The notes: a model not told the origin generated them from the sequence alone. 64,000 nucleotides of DNA from Anthonomus grandis grandis (GCF_022605725.1 NC_065549.1:38765690-38829689); one strand, 5' to 3'; positions 1-10,984 are shown, numbered from the stretch's first letter. Translations and numbers: made by a program.

Positions 1-834
1 CATGGATTAAATTATAATTTGCTTGCATTGGTGTAGTTGGATTTTTATATGGAGTCAATAACCACGGGGCAACACCATATCCTTCATTACCTAATAAAGC
101 TGCATCGTGCACATTATTATACATAATTCCATGCACTATGGAGTTTCGCCAAATTCGACTATCGTGTACGGAGCCTGGCGAAGATGCATCCACACTTGTA
201 AACATTTCTCGGGCATTACAAGTAGCTTAAACATTTATTGAGCATACCCCTTTTCTGTTCACGTATTCATCACCGTAAATAGATGGTTTTGTTATTTTTA
301 TATGGGTACAGTCAATAACACCTATAACCCTGGGCATTCGCTCACCACGTGCTCCCTCATTAATAGCAACTCTAAGCAATTCGTTAGTGTTGGCGAACTT
401 CCAATTGTTTCTTTTTGAATAAATTGCTTTAGATACCGTGGCTAAGGTTCTGGACACAGTGCTTTGATTGACGTCTAGATCAACACCAACTCCTTGCTGA
501 AATCTAGGATCTCCTGTAAGAAAAGTTATTTACATTTTTCAAATTACAAAGTTAATTTACTAGAAACACCTAAACTTCTGAAAAAAACCTCTATATTCCG
601 AGTCGGTGACAGGGCTCCACCCCTTGTTTCCACCGGTCCATTATTATCTTGGAGAAAATAATGTCCAAGCCACTCTACATTTTCTCTGTTAAATCTAAAA
701 TACCAAAGCGTGATTAGATGATTGGGATAGAAAAATCTATTAAATTTATGGTAATTACCTAAATAATTTTCGATATAAATCGTCAATATTGTATTCTCTT
801 CTTTGTTTGTATACTTTTTGACGATGCACATCAT
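1..834 (-). pseudogene. PIF/Harbinger transposase (HARBI1-like), C-terminus off the window
   Basis: Reading leftward, the frame opens near 834 and gives FRFNRENVEWLGHYF and RGGALSP, then RSLG. An intron of about 55 bp (GT near 568, AG at 514-515) follows, and the frame resumes as DPRFQQGVGVDLDVNQSTVS and RTLATVSKAIY. The nuclease core GVIDCTHIKI and YVNRKGVCSINV is typical of the DDE_Tnp_4 domain. At about 220 the expected glutamine codon after SINV is TAA. The frame then goes on as ATCNAREMFTSVDASSPGSV and HDSRIWRNS to base 1. The order matches HARBI1-type transposases, which cut and paste DNA with a partner Myb-like protein. No Myb-like gene is visible here. One nonsense codon and the window edge keep me from calling it active. 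A domesticated HARBI1 host gene is unlikely because of the stop codon. Confidence 0.85.
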
Positions 835-910
835 TTAAACTGTAGTAAATACTACTATAACTAGTAGATACTTCCAAAGCATAGCACCTTCTTCTATGTA
901 TCGCGTACAT

Positions 911-990
911 AGTAGTATATGCTACAGAGAGTAGTAAATGCTTCATTAGTGTAGTATAAACTTTAGAAATGTAGTACATACTTGAAGCAT
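911..990. repeat. Degenerate 20-bp tandem repeat
   Basis: The 13-bp motif GTAGTAnATRCTT recurs at about 911, 931, 951 and 971, exactly 20 bp apart. Weaker copies lie at 842 and 862, and an inverted copy lies near 993. The array sits just upstream of the Harbinger coding start, so it may be part of the subterminal region of that element. Confidence 0.6.
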
Positions 991-1009
991 TAGCATATAC
1001 TACTTTTTA

Positions 1010-1914
1010 TGCATTCCACCCAATGTATTTTAGCATTTAATGTTCGTTTTTAACATATCTCGTACTCGTATAACATTCGTTTTTAAATATCTCGAAAAGG
1101 GTTAGTCGTATTAAAAATTTTCAAGTATACCTTTTTTAAGCAAAACTGTTTACACAATGCATATTTCAAATAAAAAACTAAATTATGCCAAGCATAAAGA
1201 AGTTTAAATATACGGAATCTTAGACATATCAAAATATTGCTAGTGGCACTCTCTATGACATGATTTAAAAAAAGGTTAATTTTTATTTGTCATATAAAGA
1301 GAAAACCATATCCCAAATTTTGTTAAAAACGAACAAAAATTCTAAATGTATAGCCAAAAATACAAAAAAATTACATTAAGTTTAACGCCTTGTCTCTTGG
1401 TTGTCTTTGACTTTCGGACTAGGAAAATTTAACTTAACCTCATTTTTTTTAAGAGGAATCTGCTGTTAAAAATAAAAATATTTACTATTATTTTTTGGAT
1501 ATCCTGTATATAATATTCTCAACAAATGCTGTCCGTTAAAATAATCCTGGCTTCTCTAGCAGATGTTCCTTCGGTCCATACCCTGCGATCTCTTATTGCA
1601 AAAAATGTTCGATATAATATTTAATTCCAACCTGTTAGATGGCGCTATGCACAACACAAAATTTTCACGGACATGACCGACGAACAACGAATGAATTGAT
1701 TCGAATAAATAATTTTATGCTTGCCGGCCCGTCGCCATTTTCGTTTTGTTTAAACCTCTTTTATCTATGCTTCGGTTCTTGTGCTTACGGGATCTGCTAG
1801 GTCTGATAGTCCTGTCTATTTCTGTTAACCGAATATATCGTTTTTTCAAATTATTCTTGTTCAAATAAATTAATATCTTCGTCGTCAGTAAATGGCTCAT
1901 CGTCTAGACTAGAT
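1010..1914. other. AT-rich stretch with no recognised gene
   Basis: No reading frame with a recognisable domain. The right part (about 1720-1910) is less AT-rich and borders the presumed hAT end. The far end of the Harbinger element probably lies in here, but I could not match a terminal repeat because its partner is outside the window. Confidence 0.4.
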
Positions 1915-2188
1915 CATGGATGCACCGACCGCGGCCCGCTGGTCGAATACTGGTGGCCCGCCGACAGCAAAAATAATACTCTTGTACATTCGAAAAATAT
2001 TGAATTCTATCCCAGATAAAATTAAAAAAAAATGTTCGAAAAGTAATTTGAATCTCGCGCGCGCGCTATTTGAGTCTAGCGCTCAAAAATTCTAAGTCAA
2101 GTAACACTTGCCGCCTTTTCTAGCGCGAGATGAGCAAGCGAGATAGCAATAGTTCCGAATTCCCGATTGCTCTCGTAGGTGGATAGAC

Positions 2189-2245
2189 GAAGCTTCTAGA
2201 GTCGTATGCGCGGTATAAAAGCCACGCTAACCGCAGCGACCGACA
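2189..2245 (+). promoter_or_regulatory. Heat-shock-like core promoter (HSE, TATA, Inr)
   Basis: GAAGCTTCTAGA at 2189-2200 fits the nGAAnnTTCnnGA heat-shock element. TATAAAA lies at 2214-2220, and an initiator-like ACAGTT lies at about 2243, some 30 bp downstream of the TATA start. The transcribed side (about 2245-2345) is A-rich with AAGTAAGCGAAA-type sequence, as in the unstructured leaders of insect hsp70 genes. A good splice donor (CGTAAGTAAA) near 2476 and a polypyrimidine-AG near 2595 suggest a 5' UTR intron before the transposase start at 2781. The elements are seen directly. The heat-shock response is inferred. Confidence 0.55.
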
Positions 2246-3450
2246 GTTCGGTTTTAATTTGAGTCAAGTATCAACAGAAAGAAGTAAGCGCGAAAATACA
2301 AAGCGAAGTAATAAGTGATTGAGAATAAGTGCAGTTTAATAGTATTTTGAGAAGGCAGTACTAGTGTAGATTTTAACTCGACTAGCCAGTGTCATATATT
2401 TTGATCCACAATCAACGTAAATTTCCTGTTGCAGTGTTAACCTGTCAACTGCCGTGTATAATTGAATTGTGAAATCGTAAGTAAAACTCTGTTATTAATA
2501 AGTGTTTCTCTACCTATTTAATCGATTTTAATCAAATTTACCTTTAATTTTGGCCAAATATTAAAATTAAACAAATAAATTACTATTTTTTTTCAGAATT
2601 TCTCTAACTGTAATAACTACGTCATTATTTTAGATATAAAATCTGTATTAAAATATTAAAATTTCTGAGGAATACTATTTAATCAATTATTTTTGATTAA
2701 TTAAAAAAGGATGGGTAATTAAATAAGTACTATAATTGTTTTTAGGTGCTGCGTTAATCGTCCCAAAATTAAAACGCAACATGCAGAAGCCAGAACCTAG
2801 TAAAAAACGTAATGTTAAAGATGAAAATTGGCAGTCGCAATTCTTGCAAATTAAACAAAGTCGCTTGTTTAATTTGCAAGAATTCTGTTGCGATTGCAAA
2901 GGAATATAATGTAAAAAGGCATTATGAAACGCAGCATGCTTCTTTTACCAAGTTTACAGGCGAATTAAGAAAGCAAAAAATGTTGTCTTTATAAAACGGG
3001 AGCTTATTGGTCAGCAAGAAATGTCGGCAAGAAAAGAAGACAACAGAATGAAATTTCTCTAATGATAGCAAAGCGAAGTCGCGCCTTCAATAATGGCGAT
3101 TTTGTAAAAGAATGCTTAGAAATTGCCGCTAAGAAAATGTGTCCAGAAGCAGCAAAAAAGTTTAAGGAAATTCAACTGAATCGTATGACTATCCAAAGAC
3201 GAATTATGTCTTTGTCAGGTAATATTGCGGAACAATTTATTGAAAAAACCATAAAAAAGATCATAGATATACTCAATATACTTTTTGATGAGTGTTCAAA
3301 AACTGATTTGAACTTATCAAAATTATCGAGAGTTGTGACTGACGGTGCTTCTTCGATGATTGGTGTCAATTCCGGGCTAGTTACTGTGCTGAAAAAGCAT
3401 CTGCAAGAAAAAAAATTAACGCTGAAGATCTCATGCAGTTTCACTGCATT

Positions 3451-3675
3451 TGTTCAGTACGTCCCTGGCGAAACCGACGACTAGAAAAAGGTCTCAACGC
3501 TGGCGAGCTCTGTGAAGCCGAACGAAACACACACCGTTTTCGGCAAGCGAAGTTAACGCATTTATCCGTATTGTGTAAACGAATTTTATACGAAATTTGT
3601 TAAAACCAGCAAATATAACCTACGTTCATTTTTTAAGTAGTGTTTATTTAACGATCAGTCCATTCACACGTTTCA
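3451..3675 (+). repeat. BEL 5' LTR
   Basis: A 225-bp LTR starting TG and ending CA, identical by eye to 9085-9309. It is preceded by the target duplication GCATT (3446-3450), which repeats at 9310-9314 after the other LTR. Confidence 0.95.
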
Positions 3676-3693
3676 TGGTCCTTCGAGCCGGAT
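3676..3693 (+). other. BEL primer-binding site, tRNA-Tyr type
   Basis: TGGTCCTTCGAGCCGG directly follows the LTR. Its complement, CCGGCTCGAAGGACCA, is the 3' end expected of a mature eukaryotic tRNA-Tyr with added CCA, from recall of tRNA sequences. The inner inversion begins at the last four bases (CCGG). Confidence 0.75.
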
Positions 3694-6079
3694 TGTCCTT
3701 GGTGGGTACATGTCTCCACTTAAACGAATAGTTTTGTATTTCAGCAATTCGATTACTCACGAAAGGTTTTAGTAAACTCGGTGTTGACCGTAACCACCCA
3801 AGTACAATAGTTGAATCTGACCAACAAATTATCTTATCAAACTTAATATCTAACGCATTTAATGCCTTTGTCATAATTTGAGACAAAATAAAGGCTGCGC
3901 ATAATTCTTACCTCGGCATTGTCAACGTTTTTAATGGTGCTACCTTTGATTTGGAGAATAGTAAATTGCAAACCGTTTTGTTTTTAGAATTTTTTGATAA
4001 AACATATACGCATGCTCCATAACTAGACTCTGAAGCGTCAGAGAATCCATGTAAAGAAATAGAGATGGGTTGCTCACAGATAACTTTACGTTCAATAAGA
4101 ATTTTATTTAGAATATCTAACTCGGATGAAAATTCCAACCAGGAATCAAGAATTCGTTTAGGAAGTGGCTGATCCCATGTAAGGTTCTCAGCCTAAAGTT
4201 TTTGCATTAAAACCTTCGCGATTATAATGCAAGGTGAAGTCAAACCTAAGGGATCAAATATGGACGCAATTTTTGACAAGATGACACGTTTTGTAATTTT
4301 TTTTGTATTTCCTTTGTGTGGAAGAGATATTTTGTAAGTGAGGATATCTTGATTGGAAGACCAAAGAAGACCTAAAATTTTGCTATTATTGTCTTTATTT
4401 TCAGAAAATTCGATTATATTCTCTGATTGCTCATTTTTGAGATCCTTTAAGACTTCCTCACTATTGGACTTCCGTTTTCGCATTTCAAAGCCTCGCTTTA
4501 ACAAAATTTCAGGAAGTTTTTTGACAATTAACTTTGCTTGTTCAATCGAATCTAAACTTGTTAGCAAATCATCGACGTACATGTCATTTTTGATGATTTT
4601 AGCAATTTCAGAAAATTCATCCGAACACTCATTCGCTACCTCGCATAAGCTTCGTATTGCTAAAAACGAACCCGATGTAGTACCGTATATGACCGTGTTT
4701 AATTCGTACGTTTTTATCGATTCGTTCGGGTTAGACCGCCACACAATTTTTTGCAAACGCCTTTGCTCTGGTTTAATTAAGACTTGACGATACATCATAT
4801 GTATATCACCAGATAAAACAAAGGGTCGCATACGAAATCTCAATATGATCGAAAGTAAATCTGACTGTATTACCGGGCCTACCATCTGCAAATTATTGAC
4901 TACCCTCAATTTAGTACTCGAGCTTGATTCTCTAAGTACCCCGTGATGTGGCAGATAGTAGTCAGGTGCATTATCGGAAACTTGATCCGAAACTTCGGTC
5001 ATGTGACCAAGCTCTTCGTACTCGCGTAAGAAATCATTATACATTTTTCGAAAAGTCTCGTTAAAAAAAAGTTTTCGTTCTAAACTAACCAGTCGCTTGA
5101 TAGCTGTTTCGCGAGAGTTACCGAGTTTGCACGGAGAATCTTTTAACGGAAAAGAAACCACGTATCTTCCCTCAGGGGAGAATTCCAAATTTTCCATGAA
5201 ATGTTTTTCGCATAATACTTCCTCGACCGACCATGGATTTTTCTGAGAAATTTCCTCTACTTCCCAAAATTTTGACAATTGATTTTGTAAAATAATATTT
5301 TTACTTAAATTGCATCGAGTTTTATGTGAAATTGAATGGTACGACGAATCTAAAGGACCCGTTACGACCCATCCGAGATGAGTATTTTGTAAAACTGGCC
5401 CGTGTTTTAATAAAAGGATCTTGCCTTCACTCAAAAGATTCCAAAAAACTTCTGCACCGATTAACATGTCAATCTTTTGAGGTCTTTCAAAATGAGGATC
5501 AGCTAATTGAATATGTGAAGGAATATTCAATCTGTCACGACTTATTAACGTATCGGGTAAATCATTTGTGATTTTTTCTATAATAAAACATGCCAGATCA
5601 AAACAATATGTATTTATGGTAGAACGAACTTTTAAAAAACATTTTTCCGTCGCATGAGAAATTTTACCGTTTATACCAGATATGGTTAAATTCGTCTTGA
5701 TTTTTGGTAAATTCAATTTTTTATAGAGTTCATAAGTTATATAACTTGATTGCGACCCTGAATCAAGCAGTATTCGGGCATTAATGAATTCACCGTCAAC
5801 ATTTTGAACATTTACAACGGCCGTACACAAAAGAGCATTTTCTGACGCAGAAAGATTGCAACTTGAATTTTGGTGAACAACCGTATCACTTTCTGGAGAC
5901 TGCGCACTGAAAGTTGCCGTTTTTTCTTTCGAAATATGAAGAATGGTATTATGTTTAGCTCCGCATAGTTTACAGCCTGTCCATTTACAATCTTTTGTCG
6001 AATGATTTGGACGTAAACAGTTATTACATAAATGTAATTCTTTTACTTTATTTATTCTATCAAATATAGAAAATTTCAA
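3692..6079 (-). pseudogene. BEL pol: protease, reverse transcriptase, RNase H (inverted block)
   Basis: Read leftward from about 6079. CNNCLRPNHSTKDCKWTGCK is a gag-type zinc knuckle. ILLDSGSQSSYI holds the aspartic-protease DSG. The RT has VLSGDIHMMYRQV with the first catalytic aspartate and MYVDDLLTS with the YVDD box, then IFDPLGLTSP typical of BEL/Pao. RT sequence upstream of these is shortened (RVVNN runs into LQMVGPVIQ), which suggests a small deletion. The frame breaks near 4190 and again near 3910. FSDASESSYGACVYV and WSDSTIVLGW are RNase H-like. The coding text reaches VPTKDNPA and then runs into the PBS at the inversion breakpoint. The missing continuation is at 7403 on the + strand. 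Confidence 0.9.
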
Positions 6080-6180
6080 GAAATCAGGACAGTAAAAAAG
6101 ACTGTGATTTTGTTTACATAAAAAACAAACATAAGTTTTTGGTTTAACTCCATATGAATTATAAGAAACATTATTGTCTT

Positions 6181-7242
6181 CTATCTTTTCGAATAAAGTT
6201 CGAAAAAAGAGAAATTATTTTCGCGATTCACAACACGGTTGTCGCGCGTATTTGATCGTACTTCATTATCGCGTTCGTATTTATTTTTATGGAGATTCAT
6301 TTCCATATTTTCAAGCAAATCTGCCCGTTCTTTTAGAAAGTTTTTGAAAAACTCTAAAGTACACGAATTCTTTTGTTTCGCACGTATTCTTTCCCATTCG
6401 CGGGCTGTATTATGGTCTAACTTACTTGATATGACGTATATAATCAAAGTGTCCCAATGTTCAGTGGGCTCACCTAATTGATTTAAAGAATTCAAATGCT
6501 TAAAAAGATTGTCGCTTAAATCTCGAATCTTAGCTGCTGACTCAGTAGATAGTGCATTTATATTAAAAATTGCACCAATGTGGTTTTGGATTAAAAGGTT
6601 CGAATTGTTAAAACGATCGCATAAAGTTTTCCAGGCGATTCCATAATTTGCCGCGCAAAATTATATAGACTGTATAACCTGTGTAGCGGAACCAACCAGA
6701 GAGGCCCATAAATATAGTGAAATTTTTGAATTCCATTAATTTTGGGATTTTCATGAATAAGGGAAGCGAAAATATCCCGGAAATCTAGCCACGTTTGAAA
6801 TGAGCCATCAAATTTTGGCAATTTTATTTCTGGCAATTTAATACCTTCAGAAATATCGGCATTAGACTGACTTGCTGAATGATTAGATACTAAATCGAGG
6901 TCGATTACTGGGTCGTCTTTTTTTAAATTAAATTTTTCGTATATTGTTTTTGCTAGCGATATACTAACATAATATCGTGTATGAAATTCCTCGCGTTCTG
7001 ACAGCTGAGAATCAAGGTCATCGCAATTTAATTCAACGTCGTTTTGAATATCATCAAAAGTTACTAACAAAAACTCAGCATCGCGTATTCGTTGTTCCAA
7101 CTCAAGGACCTTAACACGCTCAACTGTTTGGACGCCTGCTTGTTGGCTTTCAAATAATTTTACATATTTTTCAAAAACTGCCCTTTATAGAGCCTCGTTT
7201 TTTTACCAACAATTTAAATTCTTCGCTTTCTGTGACAGACAT
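6181..7242 (-). pseudogene. BEL gag (DUF1759-type), frameshifted
   Basis: An ATG at 7240-7242 (minus) opens MSVTESEEF then LVKKRGSIKG, the usual BEL gag start. A frameshift near 7185 precedes RVKVLELEQRIRDAEF. LPEIKLPKFDGSFQTWLDF is the hallmark of the gag region annotated as DUF1759. Another frameshift near 6720 and one near 6590 precede NLFKHLNSLNQLGEPTEHW. The minus-strand orientation is due to the inversion of the element's interior. Gag would form the particle in which reverse transcription takes place. This copy cannot make a full-length one. Confidence 0.85.
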
Positions 7243-7402
7243 TTTACCAAGTAAAGAAAGAAAAATGCAGTAAAAAAAAATTACTTTAACATAAAATACC
7301 TAAAACACTTAAAAAAAAAAGAAAAAATATCCTAAAATTAAATAAAACACAAATTTATGTATTTATTTTTTTTAAAAACAAAAATCGGATAAATTTTTTA
7401 AG

Positions 7403-9118
7403 CCGGCAGATCTAGTTTCGCGAGGTGTACGTCCAGCAAATTTAATCAATTCAGACATGTAGTGGCATGGCCCTAAATGGCTTTTAGGTGATGAAAGGGA
7501 TTGGCCTGTCAATATTTATGCAAATAAGGATTTACCAGAAATTCGAATCTGTTCATTTATATCCACAATTCCTAACAGGAGTTTTCCATTCGAACGTTTT
7601 TCAAGTCTTGTTCGTTTAAAACGAACCGCAGCCTATATCTTTCGTTTCTATGAGAATTGCAAAAAGCCACCAAAAGATCGGGTATTTACCCATTTAACCG
7701 TAGCTGAAATCAATACGAGTTTTACTAAAATTCTTAAGGTTGTGCAAATAGAATCTTTTCCTGAGGATTACTTTATTTTATCGAAAAAACGACAATTATC
7801 ATCTAATAGCAAAATTCTAAGTCTTAATCCGTTCTTGGATGATGATGACCTCATAAGAGTTGGAGGGAGACTGTCAAACTCAAATTATTCATACTCGAAA
7901 AAATATCCCATACTCTTATCACCGCATCACCATTTAACAAAATTAGTCGCAAAATTCGAACATGACAATTTGATGCATGCTGGACCGCAACTTTTATTAT
8001 CGCACCTTCGTGATAACTTTTGGCCTATTTCTGGTCGCAGTCTTGTTCGGAAGGTAGTTCACGATTGCGTAAGGTGCGCTAGATACGATTCCAATAATTA
8101 TCAGCCCATTATGGGAGATTTGCCTGTGTCACGGGTTCAAGCAGCTTTGCCGTTCGTCAAAACCGGAGTCGATTATTCAGGTCCTTATTTAATAAAAGAT
8201 AGACGCGGCAGAGGATGTAAGGTCATAAAGTGCTGGGTCGCAGTGTTTGTTTGTTTCAGCACAAGAGCCATACATCTTGAAATGGTTTTATCATTAAGTT
8301 CCGAGGATTTTCTACAAGCGTTTTACAGGTTCATTAATCGTCGTGGAAAACCTTTGGAAGTATTTTCCGACAATGGGACTAATTTTACCAGGTCAAATAA
8401 AGAAATTCAATTATTGGGCAAATTTCTACAAGAAAACAATTCAATTATTGCAGAATCAATAGCGAACATTGGAATAAAGTGGCACTTTATTCCCGCGAAT
8501 TCGCCCCATTTTGGAGGCATATGGGAGGCGGGTGTTAAGAGCCTAAAACATCACCTTAAAAGAGTTTTGGGGTCATATACGTTGTTTCTTTTTGATTTTC
8601 AGACAATGCTTATTCGTGTCGAAGGCGTGTTAAATTCCCGTCCTATATGTCCTTTAAGTTCCAACCCCGATGATTTCTCCGCTCTCACACCTTCACATTT
8701 CCTCATCGGAAGATCTACTTTAAACGTATTGGAACCATCAGTCATTCATTTACCCGACAACCGACTTTCTCAGTACCAACTTTTGCAGAAAATTCATGAA
8801 CAATTCTGGAACAGATGGCACCGAGAGTACATAAGTGAGATGCAGCTCAGAAATAAATGGAAAAGATCTACTGGCAGCCTCAACATTGGACAGTTAGTGT
8901 TAATAAAAGACAATTCATTACCTCCTATGCGATGGCGTCTTGGAAGAGTAATTAACCTTATCAGCGGAAAGGACGGAGTATCTCGAGTTGCCTATTTGCA
9001 AACGCAAGATGGTATGTTGTCCCGAGCAGTTACCCGATTGTGTCCATTGCCTGTTGAAAGTGTACCCTTTCAAGACGGGGGGCATGTTCAGTACGTCCCT
9101 GGCGAAACCGACGACTAG
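7403..9118 (+). pseudogene. BEL pol: integrase (end of RNase H, HHCC, DDE, DUF5641)
   Basis: The frame begins at the inversion junction as PADLVSRGVRPANLINSDM, directly continuing DNPA of the inverted block. A TAG at about 7461 replaces the expected tryptophan before WHGPKWLLGD. From 7742 the frame is open for about 458 residues. It has an HHCC zinc-binding part (HDNLMHAG and CVRCARYD), TGVDYSGPY with the first D, VFSDNGTNF with the second D, and FGGIWEAGVKS with the E. A C-terminal PPMRWRLGRV segment typical of DUF5641 follows. The stop codon at 9116-9118 lies 34 bases inside the 3' LTR, so the last residues are LTR-encoded. It would splice the cDNA into target DNA. Confidence 0.92.
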
Positions 9119-9309
9119 AAAAAGGTCTCAACGCTGGCGAGCTCTGTGAAGCCGAACGAAACACACACCGTTTTCGGCAAGCGAAGTTAACGCATTTATC
9201 CGTATTGTGTAAACGAATTTTATACGAAATTTGTTAAAACCAGCAAATATAACCTACGTTCATTTTTTAAGTAGTGTTTATTTAACGATCAGTCCATTCA
9301 CACGTTTCA
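9085..9309 (+). repeat. BEL 3' LTR
   Basis: A 225-bp copy of the left LTR with no difference seen by eye. The run GACGGGGGGCA just before it is a likely polypurine tract. The target copy GCATT follows at 9310-9314. Confidence 0.95.
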
Positions 9310-10235
9310 GCATTATACACCAAGAAGCCCTCTGTTCTAAAAAAAATGAATTTCAAAATGCCATAAAAGTGGTAGTTTCGACTGTGAATTTCATAAAATC
9401 ACGAGGACTTAATTACAGACAATTCAAACAATTCCTTGATGACATCGAAAGCGAATACGGAGATTTACTGTATTATACAGAAGTAAGGTAGCTAAGTCGT
9501 GGATTGACATTGGAACGATTTCTAAATTTAATAGAAGAAATTGGAATATTTCTGGCGGAAAAGCAAAGGGATGTTCGGAACTTAAAAATCCTGATTGGTT
9601 GTGTGATTTGACTTTTTTAGTTGACATTACAAATCATTTGAAAATTCAACAAAACTGCGATTAATTTCAGATGTGTAGAAAACCTAGATATTTTGATTCA
9701 ATCTTTTCAAAACATATTTTCGGAGTTTAAAAAGTAAAACCTCTGTTGGACATATTCAGCAATTCTTTCACAATTTCAATTAAAAATGCGCCAAAGTTGA
9801 TGCAGTTAGAAATTAATGACATTTAAAATGATCAAGATTTACGCGACAAATTCAACGAAGGAGACTTGCTGAACTTTTACCGCTGCATTGATAAAAATAT
9901 GTACAAAGAGTTGCGCATAAACGCTCTGAAATGTACCAGCTTATTTGGTTCTACCTATATATGTGAACAAACTTTTTCAATACTAAATAATAATAAAACA
10001 AAAAATCGAAACCGCCTTGCAAATGAAAGTTTGGAAGCAGTTTTACGTGTTGCTACAACTAAATTTCAGCCAAATGTATAAAAGATTGTAAGCACTATGC
10101 AGTGCCACGCTTCAAATTAAGAAATTCTTTTTCAATTTTAATAAATTATTATCAATTTTTTATTGTCTTTATTTACCTGTACTTCTGGCGGCCGGCCCGC
10201 CATCAGTTCATGATTTGCTCGAGTGGCCCCTATAA

Positions 10236-10984
10236 TATAGTATATATAGTATATATATAATATAGTCTTAATAAGTCTGTGCAACCATGGTTTAGATCAT
10301 AGTCAAGAAGACATTGTAGGCGTTCATTGGAGATTTCTATCAACTTGGCTGTTTGGAATAAAAGTATTGTTTGTGGTTCTCAGCAGTCGGTTTTCCCCTT
10401 GCTCTATCTTAAGCATGTACCGCGAGTTGGTTTCCATAACATAATAATAATCTGCTTTATTGTCAAACAAATTTAGTAGACAAAGCTAATAAAATAATAA
10501 AAAAAAACTACAAAAAATAAACAAAACAAAAGATCACAATACATAAAACAAAATATAAATACTCATAAATATATACTATACTATAAATCTTTGTACAATA
10601 AAACAAAAATTGTATGCGGTCACAATATATAAGTTTCGTATATAGTCTTATTACAAAACAATATAAAATTAAAAAATCAAACATCGATCGCTAATGATGT
10701 CGGTGGATTCCAGGCTTTGTGGGGAGATCTCAATGGGTATGAGAAGGCGTTGATAGTTTGTTAACCTGTTAACCCTAACCGTTCTACATATTGCCCTTAA
10801 GATTAGTATTATTTGCCCCCATATATTTTCTCTAATTTACTAATATAGATCCAGACTATGTTCATAGACCTTACATATGAGGTAACCCCATAAATATATA
10901 CAGAGTCGATAGGTCAGAGCCCCGTATTCTTAAAATCGCTTTATTAAGGAATAATTCTTGAAGAGCTTCATTTTTGTGTTCTTC
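10236..10984. other. AT-rich spacer, no gene seen
   Basis: Simple AT-rich sequence including a TATATA microsatellite near 10235-10262. A short block at about 10700-10735 (GGCTTTGTGGGGAGATCT) resembles the tail of the RTE-like LINE at 16745, which may mean a very small LINE relic. Confidence 0.35.

Larger units (their letters stand above)
3451..9309 (+). mobile_element. BEL/Pao LTR retrotransposon with inverted interior
   Basis: Two 225-bp LTRs beginning TGTTCAGTAC and ending CACGTTTCA flank the element. They look identical base for base. The target duplication GCATT is at 3446-3450 and 9310-9314. A primer-binding site follows the left LTR and a G-rich polypurine run precedes the right one. 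Integrase reads on + and ends at the right LTR, as in a normal + element. Gag, protease, RT and RNase H (3692-7402) read on the minus strand. The junctions are at CCGG 3688-3691, within the primer-binding site, and CCGG 7403-7406. Flipping the inner block restores both the leader and the RNase H-integrase reading frame, so this is a clean inversion with no visible loss. It inserted in a hAT transposase gene. Confidence 0.93.
2781..10081 (+). pseudogene. hAT transposase, broken and split by BEL (2781-3450 and 9310-10081)
   Basis: The first part has a BED-type zinc finger (CLICKNS, then RHYETQH) and KRSRAFNNGDFVKECLEIAA, as in GTF2IRD2-like hAT transposases. After AEQFIEKTIKK the text jumps straight to the KLSRVVTDGASSMIG region, so about 60 residues that normally carry the first catalytic aspartate are missing. 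The frame is broken near 3000 and ends at the BEL junction inside LKISCSFHC. It resumes after BEL as IIHQEALCSKK, continues to YYTEVR, meets TAG where VRW is expected (about 9490), then reads LSRGLTLERFL. The C-terminal dimerisation segment SLFGSTYICEQTFSILNN is at 9866-10081. The codon split by BEL is restored if the insertion and one GCATT are removed. The protein cannot be active. Confidence 0.85.
1915..10235 (+). mobile_element. hAT element (GTF2IRD2/Charlie-like), interrupted by BEL
   Basis: A hAT transposase remnant is framed by GC-rich ends. The left end begins CATGGATGCACCGACCGCGG and the right end, read inward, begins TAGGGGCCACTCGAGC. Both are followed by GGCCCGCC-type blocks seen near the termini of Charlie-like hAT elements. 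The two ends match only loosely and I could not confirm an 8-bp target duplication, so the boundaries are approximate. About 5.86 kb of the span (3451-9309) is a later BEL/Pao insertion plus its 5-bp target duplication. Confidence 0.65.

Noticed and set aside
1..834. Domesticated HARBI1 host gene
   Set aside because: An in-frame stop interrupts the nuclease domain, so a transposon copy is the simpler reading.
4353..4787. 144-codon ORF on + inside the BEL element
   Set aside because: Antisense shadow of the reverse transcriptase coding sequence; no domain in this frame.
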